From the NCBI RefSeq assembly GCF_035982055.1, contig NZ_CP108427.1, positions 3,286,001 through 3,350,000 of the forward strand: DNA of 64,000 nucleotides, read 5' to 3'. Positions within the stretch are counted from its first letter, which is position 1, and every line of letters begins with the position of its first letter. The position numbers were made by a program, and so were the translations under genes. Origin of the DNA: Streptomyces sp. NBC_01288. GTDB lineage: Bacteria; Actinomycetota; Actinomycetes; Streptomycetales; Streptomycetaceae. Under the pieces are notes generated by a model that made no database searches, was not told the DNA's origin, and saw only the letters and a program-made list of their open reading frames with translations. Of this stretch, positions 1-7,076 are shown piece by piece.

Positions 1-168
1 TCATCAGTGCGGCTCGGCAGGCCCTCAACTCATCTGACCGCTCCGGGTGATCCGGAAGCGCTGTGCGGCCCGCAGACGGCCGCCGGAGCTTCGGACGATG
101 GTCGGCCGCAGCCCATACGCCCGCGTGATCGAGGCGCGTACCGAGGATCCCGACCGGCAGTTGACGCC

Positions 169-504
169 TCACACCGCGTCCGGCCCCCGCTCCCGCGTCC
201 TGATCCGCACCACCTCCTCCACCGGCGTCACCCACACCGTGCCGCCACCCGTGCCGCGGGCTCCCGCGGCACGGATCACGCGGACCAGGTCGGTGGCGTC
301 GAAGTCGAGGGTGAGGATGTCGAGCCGGAGTCGCGGGGCAAGGTTCACCCGGTACTCGCTGCCCCGGTAGACCTCCACCCGGACCGGCCGGGACTCATAG
401 GCCCGCACCTCGGTCACGGTCACTCCCCGCACCCCGAACGACTGGAGGGCCTTCATGACGTCCGGGACGCGGTGGGGCGGGAGGACCGCGGTGACCAACT
501 TCAC
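169..504 (-). CDS. Divergent PII-like nitrogen regulatory protein
   Basis: A 111-residue protein of PII (GlnB/GlnK) length with the family start MKLVTAVLPPHRVPDV and end RTRERGPDAV. PII proteins are cytosolic trimers that sense ATP/ADP and 2-oxoglutarate and plug Amt channels. It lies 101 bp downstream of an amt gene on the same strand, the usual pairing. The modifiable T-loop tyrosine is present as Tyr51 (YRGSEY). Several usual ligand residues are not: position 39 is Arg instead of Gln, 58 is Arg instead of Lys, and the B-loop (normally TGKIGDGK) reads ARGTGGGT, so Lys90 is Thr. The start is GTG at 502-504, matching the family N terminus. Membership is clear; whether it still senses 2-oxoglutarate is doubtful. 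Confidence 0.87.
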   Translation of the reverse strand: MKLVTAVLPPHRVPDVMKALQSFGVRGVTVTEVRAYESRPVRVEVYRGSEYRVNLAPRLRLDILTLDFDATDLVRVIRAAGARGTGGGTVWVTPVEEVVRIRTRERGPDAV

Positions 505-605
505 GGGAGCCCCCTCGACTTGGAGTGCCGGTGAGACATCTGTCCGCCGGGGGTCCGGGGGTTGTCCCCCGGGTGATACAGCACCCGTCCTCAACTCCCG
601 GCATC

Positions 606-2045
606 TCAGGCCGAGTCCGGTTCCCTGGTCTTCTCCGCGACCGGTGCCGGTGCCACCGCCGCCACCGGTTCGGACACGGAGACCGACGCCACCGCCGACG
701 CCACCGCCGACTCCGCCGGGTACGCCTCCTCGTCGTGGACCGCGATGTCGCCGGCCTCCAACACCTCGTCCGACGCCCGGAGTTTCACGAACAGGCCGAT
801 CGCCTTGAGGATGAGGAAGGTCATCACGGCGTCGTAGAGGATGACCGTGCCGGCCGAACCCGCCTGTTTCCACAGCTGGTCGACGTTGCCGTAGAGCCAA
901 CCGCTGGTGGACCAGGCCGTGGTGCCGTCCTTGTTGAGGTACACCGCGACCGCCGGGTCGGCGAAGATGCCGACGAGCATGCCGCCGGCGAGGCCCGCGA
1001 TGCCGTGGGTGTAGACGACGCCGAGCGCGTCGTCGACCTTGTTGAACGGCGGGACCTTGGACAGGTAGTTCCAGGCCAGCCAGACGATGGACGACGCGAT
1101 GATGCCGATGTAGATCGCGCCGATCCCGGTGACGAAGCCGGCCGCCGGGGTGATCGCCACCAGGCCGACGATCATGCCGTTGATGCCGCCGAGGAAGGTC
1201 GGCTTGCGCTGCGGTCCGACGAACATGTCCCAGAACACCCAGACGAGTAGGGCAACTGCCGTACAGAGATTGGTGTTGAGGACCGCGAGGGCGGCGTTGT
1301 GACCGCCGAAGTACATGTCGCCGCCGTTGAAGCCGTTCCAGCCGAGCCAGAGGATGCCCGCGCCGACGGCGACCATGGGGAGGTTGTTGGGCACGCCGTG
1401 GGCGCGGTCGCGGGCCAGGCGTGGTCCGATCACCGCCGCCGCGACGAAGCCCGACGTGCCCGCGGCCAGGTGGATGACGTAACCGCCGGAGTAGTCGAGC
1501 GCGCCCTTGGCCGCCCACCAGCCGCCGCCCCACAGCAGGAAGGCGTTGACCGTGTAGACCAGCGTCGACCACAGCGGCACGAACAGGAACCATGCGCGGA
1601 TGTTCATTCGGCCGACCACGCTGCCCATGAACAACAGAGGCGTGATCGCCGCGAACGCGAAGTGGAAGTAGGCGAGCGTGGACTGCGAGAAGTGGAAGCT
1701 CGGCATCAGGTCGTTGCCGTTGACGAGCGGTATCCACGCCTGTTGTTGTTCGCTCGCCGAACCGACGATCGCGCCGGGCCGGCCGACGAACGCGCCGAGG
1801 ATGCCGGGCCAGTGGGAGTCCAGGGGTTCGCCGAACCCCATCTTGAACTCCCAGAGGACCCAGCCGACCAGGACCAGCGAGAAGCCGGTGAAGGCCATGA
1901 ACATGGTGTTCACGACCCATTTGCGCTGGACCAGGCCTCCGTAGAGGATCGCGATGCCGGGGATGCTCATCAGGCCGACGAGTGTCGCCGCGACGAGCTG
2001 CCAGGCGTTGTCGCCCGCGTCCAGCCAGTTGGGATAAGGAATCAC
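606..2045 (-). CDS. amt: Ammonium transporter (Amt/MEP/Rh family)
   Basis: Polytopic membrane channel for ammonium uptake, about 480 residues with the family's 11 expected membrane helices. Motifs seen include the N-terminal NWLDAGDNAWQL segment, GGYVIHLAAGTSGFVAA, LGWNGFNGG and a C-terminal tail with the PII-responsive pattern AGDIAVHDEEAY. After this the tail runs on about 45 residues of Ala/Val/Glu-rich sequence, longer than usual. Start choice is uncertain: a GAGGGGAG ribosome site abuts a TTG at 2055-2057 with no spacing and lies 12 nt from the GTG at 2043-2045; the GTG is used here. The divergent PII gene follows, so the two probably form an operon. This is likely a second, non-canonical Amt rather than the glnK-glnD partner known in Streptomyces. 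Confidence 0.92.
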   Translation of the reverse strand: MIPYPNWLDAGDNAWQLVAATLVGLMSIPGIAILYGGLVQRKWVVNTMFMAFTGFSLVLVGWVLWEFKMGFGEPLDSHWPGILGAFVGRPGAIVGSASEQQQAWIPLVNGNDLMPSFHFSQSTLAYFHFAFAAITPLLFMGSVVGRMNIRAWFLFVPLWSTLVYTVNAFLLWGGGWWAAKGALDYSGGYVIHLAAGTSGFVAAAVIGPRLARDRAHGVPNNLPMVAVGAGILWLGWNGFNGGDMYFGGHNAALAVLNTNLCTAVALLVWVFWDMFVGPQRKPTFLGGINGMIVGLVAITPAAGFVTGIGAIYIGIIASSIVWLAWNYLSKVPPFNKVDDALGVVYTHGIAGLAGGMLVGIFADPAVAVYLNKDGTTAWSTSGWLYGNVDQLWKQAGSAGTVILYDAVMTFLILKAIGLFVKLRASDEVLEAGDIAVHDEEAYPAESAVASAVASVSVSEPVAAVAPAPVAEKTREPDSA

Positions 2046-2392
2046 TGCAACCGTCAACTCCCCTCGTGGGAGCGGCGGTCCGGCAGGACCGCCGGTTCGA
2101 ACGGCAGGATCGTGCCGGATCTTTTTCCGGTTGGTTCCGGGGGCATGTCGGCCCGGAAAATTTCTGTTCACGGTCAAGGAAGCGTCAATTGACGCTCCGG
2201 ATAACGGACTTGAACACCCGGACAACGAACGAATTCCGGCCAACCTCCTGACGCGCCCCTGACAGAAAGCGCGGACTGCTGCCACTCTTCCCACTGGCGC
2301 TTCACAGCAACCCCACAGCTTCACACCAGTGATCACTGTGATCCCTGTGATCTCCCCTGGTCGCGCGATCCGCGACCGTCCCGAAGGAGTCA
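2046..2392. promoter_or_regulatory. Divergent promoter region, amt / M4 protease
   Basis: A 347-bp gap between divergent genes. It holds a perfect 16-bp palindrome, AGCGTCAATTGACGCT, at 2181-2196, and near the protease a run of TGATC-containing direct repeats (about 2328-2355). I did not find a convincing GlnR box. No gene is visible here. Confidence 0.45.
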
Positions 2393-4423
2393 GTGTTGAG
2401 AAGCAATTCCTCGCGCAGACGCACCTCCCACATAGTCGCCGCAGTCGGCGTCACCGCTCTGCTCGCCGCGGCCGTCCAGGCCGGCGCGACCTCCTCCGCC
2501 GCTCCGGCCAACCCCCTTGCCAGCAAGGGGAATCCGGCGCACATGGCCCTCTCACTCTCCCCCTCGCAGCGCGCCGAGCTGCTCCGCGACGCCTCGACGG
2601 CGCGGACCTCGACGGCCAAGGACATCGGCCTCGGCGCCAAGGAGGCGCTCGTCGTCCGTGACGTCATCAAGGACGCCGACGGCACGGTCCACACCCGCTA
2701 CGAGCGCACCTACGGCGGACTTCCGGTGCTCGGCGGCGACCTGGTCGTCGACACCGCCAAGTCCGGTGCCACCGAGCGCGTCGTCAAAGCGACCAACGCC
2801 ACCATCGCGGTCGCCGACCTCACCCCGAGCGTCACAACCGGCGCCGCCGAGAAGCAGGCCGTCTCCCGCGCCAAGGCCCTCGGCTCCACCAAGTCGGCCG
2901 CCGACTCCGCCCGCAAGGTGATCTGGGCGGCGAGCGGCAAGCCGGTGCTGGCGTACGAGACGGTCGTCGGCGGCCTCCAGGACGACGGCACCCCGAACGA
3001 ACTCCACGTCATCACCGACGCGGCCACCGGCAAGAAGCTCTACGAGTACCAGGGCATCGAGAACGCCACCGGCACCGGCAACACCCAGTACAGCGGTTCG
3101 GTCCCACTGACCACCACCCAGTCGGGCTCGAACTACACCCTGACCGACGGCGACCGCGGCGGCCACAAGACGTACAACCTGAACCATGGGACGTCCGGCA
3201 CCGGCACGCTGTTCTCGCAGACCAGCAACACCTGGGGCAACAGCACCACGTCGAACGCGGCGACGGCCGGCGCGGACGCGCACTACGGCGCCGCGGAGAC
3301 CTGGGACTTCTACAAGAACACGTTCGGCCGCAGCGGCATCAAGAACAACGGCGTCGGCGCCTACTCCCGTGTCCACTACGGGAATTCGTACGTCAACGCG
3401 TTCTGGGACGACGGCTGCTTCTGCATGACGTACGGCGACGGTTCCGGCAACGCGGACCCGCTGACCGCCCTCGACGTGGCGGGGCACGAGATGAGCCACG
3501 GCGTCACCTCCAACACCGCCGGGCTCAACTACTCCGGTGAATCGGGCGGGTTGAACGAGGCGACCTCCGACATCTTCGGCACCGGCGTGGAGTTCTACGC
3601 CAACAACTCGACCGACGTGGGCGACTACCTCATCGGCGAGAAGATCGACATCAACGGCGACGGCACGCCGCTGCGTTACATGGACAAGCCGAGCAAGGAC
3701 GGCGGCTCGGCGGACAGTTGGTACTCGGGGGTCGGCAACCTCGACGTGCACTACTCGTCGGGCATCGCCAACCACTTCTTCTACCTGCTGAGCGAGGGCA
3801 GCGGCGCCAAGGTCATCAACGGCGTCAGTTACAACTCGCCCACCTCGGACGGGCTTCCGGTCACCGGCATCGGCCGGGACAAGGCACTCCAGATCTGGTA
3901 CCGCGCGCTCACCACGAAGTTCACGTCCACCACCAACTACGCGGCGGCCCGCACCGGGACGCTCGCGGCGGCCGGTGAGCTGTACGGCACGACGGGCGCC
4001 GAGTACAAGGCGGTGCAGGACGCGTGGGCGGCCGTCGCGGTCGGTGCGCGCTCCGGGGGCGGCGGGGGTACCGGTACGTCGTTCGAGAACACGGCCGACG
4101 TGTCGATTCCGGACAACGGGGCGGCAGTTACCTCGTCGGTCACCGTGTCCGGGCGGACGGGCAACGCGCCCACGAACCTCGCGGTCGCGGTCGACATCGT
4201 GCACACCTGGCGCGGTGACCTGGTGATCGACCTGGTCGCTCCGGACGGGTCGACGTACCGCCTGAAGAACTCCAGCTCGTCCGACTCGGCGGACAACGTG
4301 CAGGCGACCTACACGGTCAACGCGTCCTCCGAAGTCGCCAACGGCGTCTGGAAGTTGAAGGTCCAGGACGTGGCGGCACAGGACACCGGCTACATCAACA
4401 GCTGGAAGCTTACGTTCCCGTAA
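2393..4423 (+). CDS. Secreted M4 (thermolysin-like) metalloprotease with P domain
   Basis: A 676-residue secreted zinc endopeptidase. Order: basic signal peptide (about 1-38), FTP-type propeptide (about 80-200, with the RYERTYGGLPVLGGDLVV pattern), then the M4 catalytic domain with the zinc motif HEMSH at 365-369, third ligand Glu389 in GGLNEATSD, and the downstream HYSSGIANHFFYL segment that carries the catalytic His. A Gly-rich linker near 555 leads to a C-terminal P/Homo-B domain (about 570-676), common on exported proteases and thought to aid folding or targeting. GTG 2393 follows AAGGAG at 2384-2389; TTG 2396 is an alternative with better spacing. It is a tandem paralogue of the next gene, which lacks the P domain. 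Confidence 0.93.
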   Translation: MLRSNSSRRRTSHIVAAVGVTALLAAAVQAGATSSAAPANPLASKGNPAHMALSLSPSQRAELLRDASTARTSTAKDIGLGAKEALVVRDVIKDADGTVHTRYERTYGGLPVLGGDLVVDTAKSGATERVVKATNATIAVADLTPSVTTGAAEKQAVSRAKALGSTKSAADSARKVIWAASGKPVLAYETVVGGLQDDGTPNELHVITDAATGKKLYEYQGIENATGTGNTQYSGSVPLTTTQSGSNYTLTDGDRGGHKTYNLNHGTSGTGTLFSQTSNTWGNSTTSNAATAGADAHYGAAETWDFYKNTFGRSGIKNNGVGAYSRVHYGNSYVNAFWDDGCFCMTYGDGSGNADPLTALDVAGHEMSHGVTSNTAGLNYSGESGGLNEATSDIFGTGVEFYANNSTDVGDYLIGEKIDINGDGTPLRYMDKPSKDGGSADSWYSGVGNLDVHYSSGIANHFFYLLSEGSGAKVINGVSYNSPTSDGLPVTGIGRDKALQIWYRALTTKFTSTTNYAAARTGTLAAAGELYGTTGAEYKAVQDAWAAVAVGARSGGGGGTGTSFENTADVSIPDNGAAVTSSVTVSGRTGNAPTNLAVAVDIVHTWRGDLVIDLVAPDGSTYRLKNSSSSDSADNVQATYTVNASSEVANGVWKLKVQDVAAQDTGYINSWKLTFP

Positions 4424-4457
4424 AAACCAGCCGTCCACTTCCGGCCGCACGAACTGG

Positions 4458-4491
4458 GCGCCGCCTCGGGGTTTCAACTCCGGGGCGGCGC
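4458..4491 (+). terminator. Terminator after first M4 protease
   Basis: A 14-bp stem (4458-4471 with 4478-4491, two G-U type pairs) closes a TTTCAA loop and is followed by a short T-containing stretch. It lies 34 bp after the protease stop codon. Confidence 0.75.
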
Positions 4492-4680
4492 TCTGTTGTG
4501 GACGTTTACATTGCCGCAATGTTTCCCGGACAGTCGATTTTCAGCCAACATCACTTGGGGGTCCTGACATGTACGCGCCCCTGATGCCACTCTTCCCTCA
4601 CGCCGCTTCAGCACAGCCGATTCACAACCCGCTCCGGTCAGTAACCCCACACTGCCGGACTCCCCCACAGAGGAGCTTGC

Positions 4681-6336
4681 GTGACCCCCCTCTACGCGCG
4701 TCACAAGCGCACCACCCTGGCCATCGCCACCGCGGTTGCCGCCGGCGCCCTGCTCGCCACCGGTGTCTCCACCGGTGCCTCCGCCCAGCCCGCCGCGGCC
4801 AAGCCGGCGCCCCTCGCCGCCGCCCCGCAGCTCCTCTCCAACTCCGCGCGCGTCGCGCTGGTCCAGGAGAAGCAGGCCGCCGCGCCCGAGACGGCCCAGC
4901 AGATAGGCCTCGGCACCAAGGAGAAGCTGGTCGTCAAGGACGTCGTCAAGGACGTCGACGGCACGCTCCACACCCGCTACGAGCGCACCTACGCGGGCCT
5001 CCCGGTCCTCGGTGGCGACCTGGTCGTCCACACCGCGCCGTCGGGCAAGACCGAGGGTGTCACCAAGGCGCACGCCGCGGCCATCAAGGTCGCCACCGTC
5101 ACGCCGAAGATCTCCACCGCCAAGGCCGAGAAGCAGGCGCTGACCATCGCCAAGGCGGCCGGCTCGGACAAGACCGCCGCCGACGGTGCCCGCAAGGTCA
5201 TCTGGGCCGGTGGCGCCACCCCCGTCCTCGCCTACGAGACGATCGTCGGCGGCTTCCAGGACGACGGCACCCCCAACCAGCTGCACGTCATCACCGACGC
5301 GGCCACCGGCAAGAAGCTCTTCGAGTACCAGGGCATCGAGAACGCCACCGGCACCGGCAAGACGCTGTACTCGGGCACCGTCAGCCTCACCACCTCGCTG
5401 TCGGGCACGACGTACTCGCTGACCGACGCCTCGCGCGGCAGCCACAAGACGTACAACCTGAAGCACGGGACGTCCGGCACCGGCACTCTCTTCACCAACA
5501 CCACCAACACGTGGGGCACCGGCGCCGCGTCCAGCTCCACCACGGACGTGACCGCCGCCGCGGACGCCGCCTACGGCGCCCAGGAGACGTGGGACTTCTA
5601 CAAGGACACGTTCGGCCGCAGCGGCATCAAGAACAACGGTGTCGGCGCCTACTCCCGTGTCCACTACGGCAGTTCGTACGTGAACGCGTTCTGGGACGAC
5701 AGCTGCTTCTGCATGACGTACGGCGACGGGTCGAGCAACACCCACCCGCTGACCTCGCTGGACGTGGCCGGCCACGAGATGAGCCACGGCGTCACCTCCA
5801 ACACCGCGGGCCTGAACTACTCGGGCGAGTCCGGCGGCCTGAACGAGGCGACCTCGGACATCTTCGGAACCGGCGTCGAGTTCTACGCCAACAACAGCTC
5901 CGACGTCGGCGACTACCTCATCGGCGAGAAGATCAACATCAACGGCGACGGCACCCCGCTGCGCTACATGGACCAGCCCAGCAAGGACGGCGGCTCCGCC
6001 AACTACTGGTCCTCCTCGGTCGGCAACCTCGACGTGCACTACTCGTCGGGCGTCGCCAACCACTTCTTCTACCTGCTGTCCGAGGGCAGCGGTTCGAAGA
6101 CGATCAACGGGGTGGCCTACAACTCCCCGACGTCCAACGGCGCCACGCTCGCCGGCATCGGCCGCGCCAAGGCGCTGCAGATCTGGTACAAGGCCCTGAC
6201 GACGTACTTCACGTCGACCACCAAGTACGCGGGCGCCCGCACCGGCACCCTGAGCGCGGCGGCCGCGCTCTACGGCTCCAGCTCCGCCGAGTACGCCGCG
6301 GTGGCGGCCACCTGGACGGCCGTCAACGTCAGCTGA
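4681..6336 (+). CDS. Secreted M4 (thermolysin-like) metalloprotease
   Basis: A 551-residue paralogue of the upstream protease. It has an Ala-rich signal peptide ending near ASAQPAAA, an FTP-type propeptide (RYERTYAGLPVLGGDLVVHT) and an M4 catalytic domain with HEMSH at 365-369 and Glu389, the same residue numbers as its neighbour. It ends at the catalytic domain, with no P domain. The GTG start at 4681 follows an AGAGGAG site at about 4669-4674. The pair looks like a tandem duplication followed by gain or loss of the P domain. Each gene has its own terminator, so they are probably transcribed separately. Likely role is extracellular protein degradation in the growth medium; specific substrates cannot be told from the sequence. 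Confidence 0.93.
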   Translation: MTPLYARHKRTTLAIATAVAAGALLATGVSTGASAQPAAAKPAPLAAAPQLLSNSARVALVQEKQAAAPETAQQIGLGTKEKLVVKDVVKDVDGTLHTRYERTYAGLPVLGGDLVVHTAPSGKTEGVTKAHAAAIKVATVTPKISTAKAEKQALTIAKAAGSDKTAADGARKVIWAGGATPVLAYETIVGGFQDDGTPNQLHVITDAATGKKLFEYQGIENATGTGKTLYSGTVSLTTSLSGTTYSLTDASRGSHKTYNLKHGTSGTGTLFTNTTNTWGTGAASSSTTDVTAAADAAYGAQETWDFYKDTFGRSGIKNNGVGAYSRVHYGSSYVNAFWDDSCFCMTYGDGSSNTHPLTSLDVAGHEMSHGVTSNTAGLNYSGESGGLNEATSDIFGTGVEFYANNSSDVGDYLIGEKININGDGTPLRYMDQPSKDGGSANYWSSSVGNLDVHYSSGVANHFFYLLSEGSGSKTINGVAYNSPTSNGATLAGIGRAKALQIWYKALTTYFTSTTKYAGARTGTLSAAAALYGSSSAEYAAVAATWTAVNVS

Positions 6337-6365
6337 CGACAGCCGAGTTGACAGGTAAGTGACTA

Positions 6366-6404
6366 GGGCGGTACCCGGAGCGAAGGCAATTCCGGGTACC
6401 GCCC
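6366..6404 (+). terminator. Terminator after second M4 protease
   Basis: A perfect 14-bp stem, GGGCGGTACCCGGA (6366-6379) pairing with 6391-6404, and an 11-nt loop. It ends 14 bp before the next start codon, so the downstream gene needs a promoter within or overlapping this structure. Confidence 0.8.
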
Positions 6405-6418
6405 TACTCTTGGGTTCC

Positions 6419-6928
6419 ATGTCCTTCACGTACGACGACGTCGGCGCGACCCGCGAACGCGGCTTCTGCCCCCCGGGCTTCCACCCCCTGTATGTGCGCA
6501 CCCGGATCGGCGAGGGCGAGAAGGTCTTCCGCCGAGCCGCCGAAGCGGTCCTGACCTGGGAAATGCACCGCGAGATGGGCGTCGGCATCGAGGCGAGCGC
6601 CGAAAAAGCGGCCCCCGGCGTAGACGTAACGGTCACCCTCGCCGGCCTCATCAAGGGCCCCTGCCGCATCGTCTGGACGGTAGAGGAACACCGCAGAGCC
6701 GGCTGGGCCTACGGCACCCTCCCCGGCCACCCCGAATGCGGCGAGGAAGCCTTCGTCGTCGACCGCACAGGCGACGGCACAGTCTGGCTGACAGTCTCCG
6801 CCTTCAGCCGAGGCGCCAAGTGGTACGCCCGCCTGGGCGGCCCGGCAACGAGGGGCTTGCAACACGCGTACGCGCGAAGGATCGGCAGCACGCTGCGCCA
6901 GATGTGCGCGCCGTATTCGGAGGTGTAG
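6419..6928 (+). CDS. DUF1990 family protein
   Basis: A 169-residue protein starting MSFTYDDVGATR. The YDDVGAT start, the FxRAAEAVLTWEMH segment and the end pattern FSRGAKWYARLGGPATRGLQHAYARRIG match the DUF1990 family (YndJ C-terminal-like) as I remember it. No catalytic residues are assigned for this family and no function is proposed. There is no signal peptide or membrane segment. The ATG is chosen because homologous sequence starts there; upstream sequence is the preceding terminator. The last codons and the 25 bp beyond the stop are imperfectly duplicated just downstream (6951-6983). Confidence 0.8.
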   Translation: MSFTYDDVGATRERGFCPPGFHPLYVRTRIGEGEKVFRRAAEAVLTWEMHREMGVGIEASAEKAAPGVDVTVTLAGLIKGPCRIVWTVEEHRRAGWAYGTLPGHPECGEEAFVVDRTGDGTVWLTVSAFSRGAKWYARLGGPATRGLQHAYARRIGSTLRQMCAPYSEV

Positions 6929-6974
6929 GGCGGCCAGCCGATGTCCGGCTTTTCGGAGGTGTGAGGGGCGTGCC

Positions 6975-7067
6975 GAAGTCCGGTGCTCGCGGACAACGCC
7001 CCTTTTTTAGGGGCGCGGGGAACTGCGCGACCAGCCCCCACCGGACCCGCAGACAGCACCGGACTTC
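6975..7067. repeat. Inverted-repeat-bounded intergenic element
   Basis: A 93-bp segment bounded by perfect 13-bp inverted repeats, GAAGTCCGGTGCT at 6975-6987 and its complement at 7055-7067. Inside is a small hairpin (6997-7002 with 7010-7015, loop TTTTTTA) and the stretch GGGGCGCGGGGAACTGCGCG, which I recognise as part of a very common Streptomyces intergenic repeat. It lies between convergent genes and could also act as a bidirectional terminator. Confidence 0.6.
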
Positions 7068-7076
7068 AGCAGGGCA

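Noticed and set aside
1..168. Open frames at the left edge
   Set aside because: No frame shows a start signal, a recognisable product or a consistent third-position bias; the stretch is too short to judge.
2058..2392. GlnR binding site upstream of amt
   Set aside because: No paired GTnAC/GAAAC half-sites with proper spacing were found; only an unrelated 16-bp palindrome.
2552..4519. Long minus-strand open frame opposite the first protease, and similar ones opposite other genes
   Set aside because: GC-rich coding DNA leaves the antisense frame open; the product is Arg/Val/Gly-rich shadow sequence with no domain.
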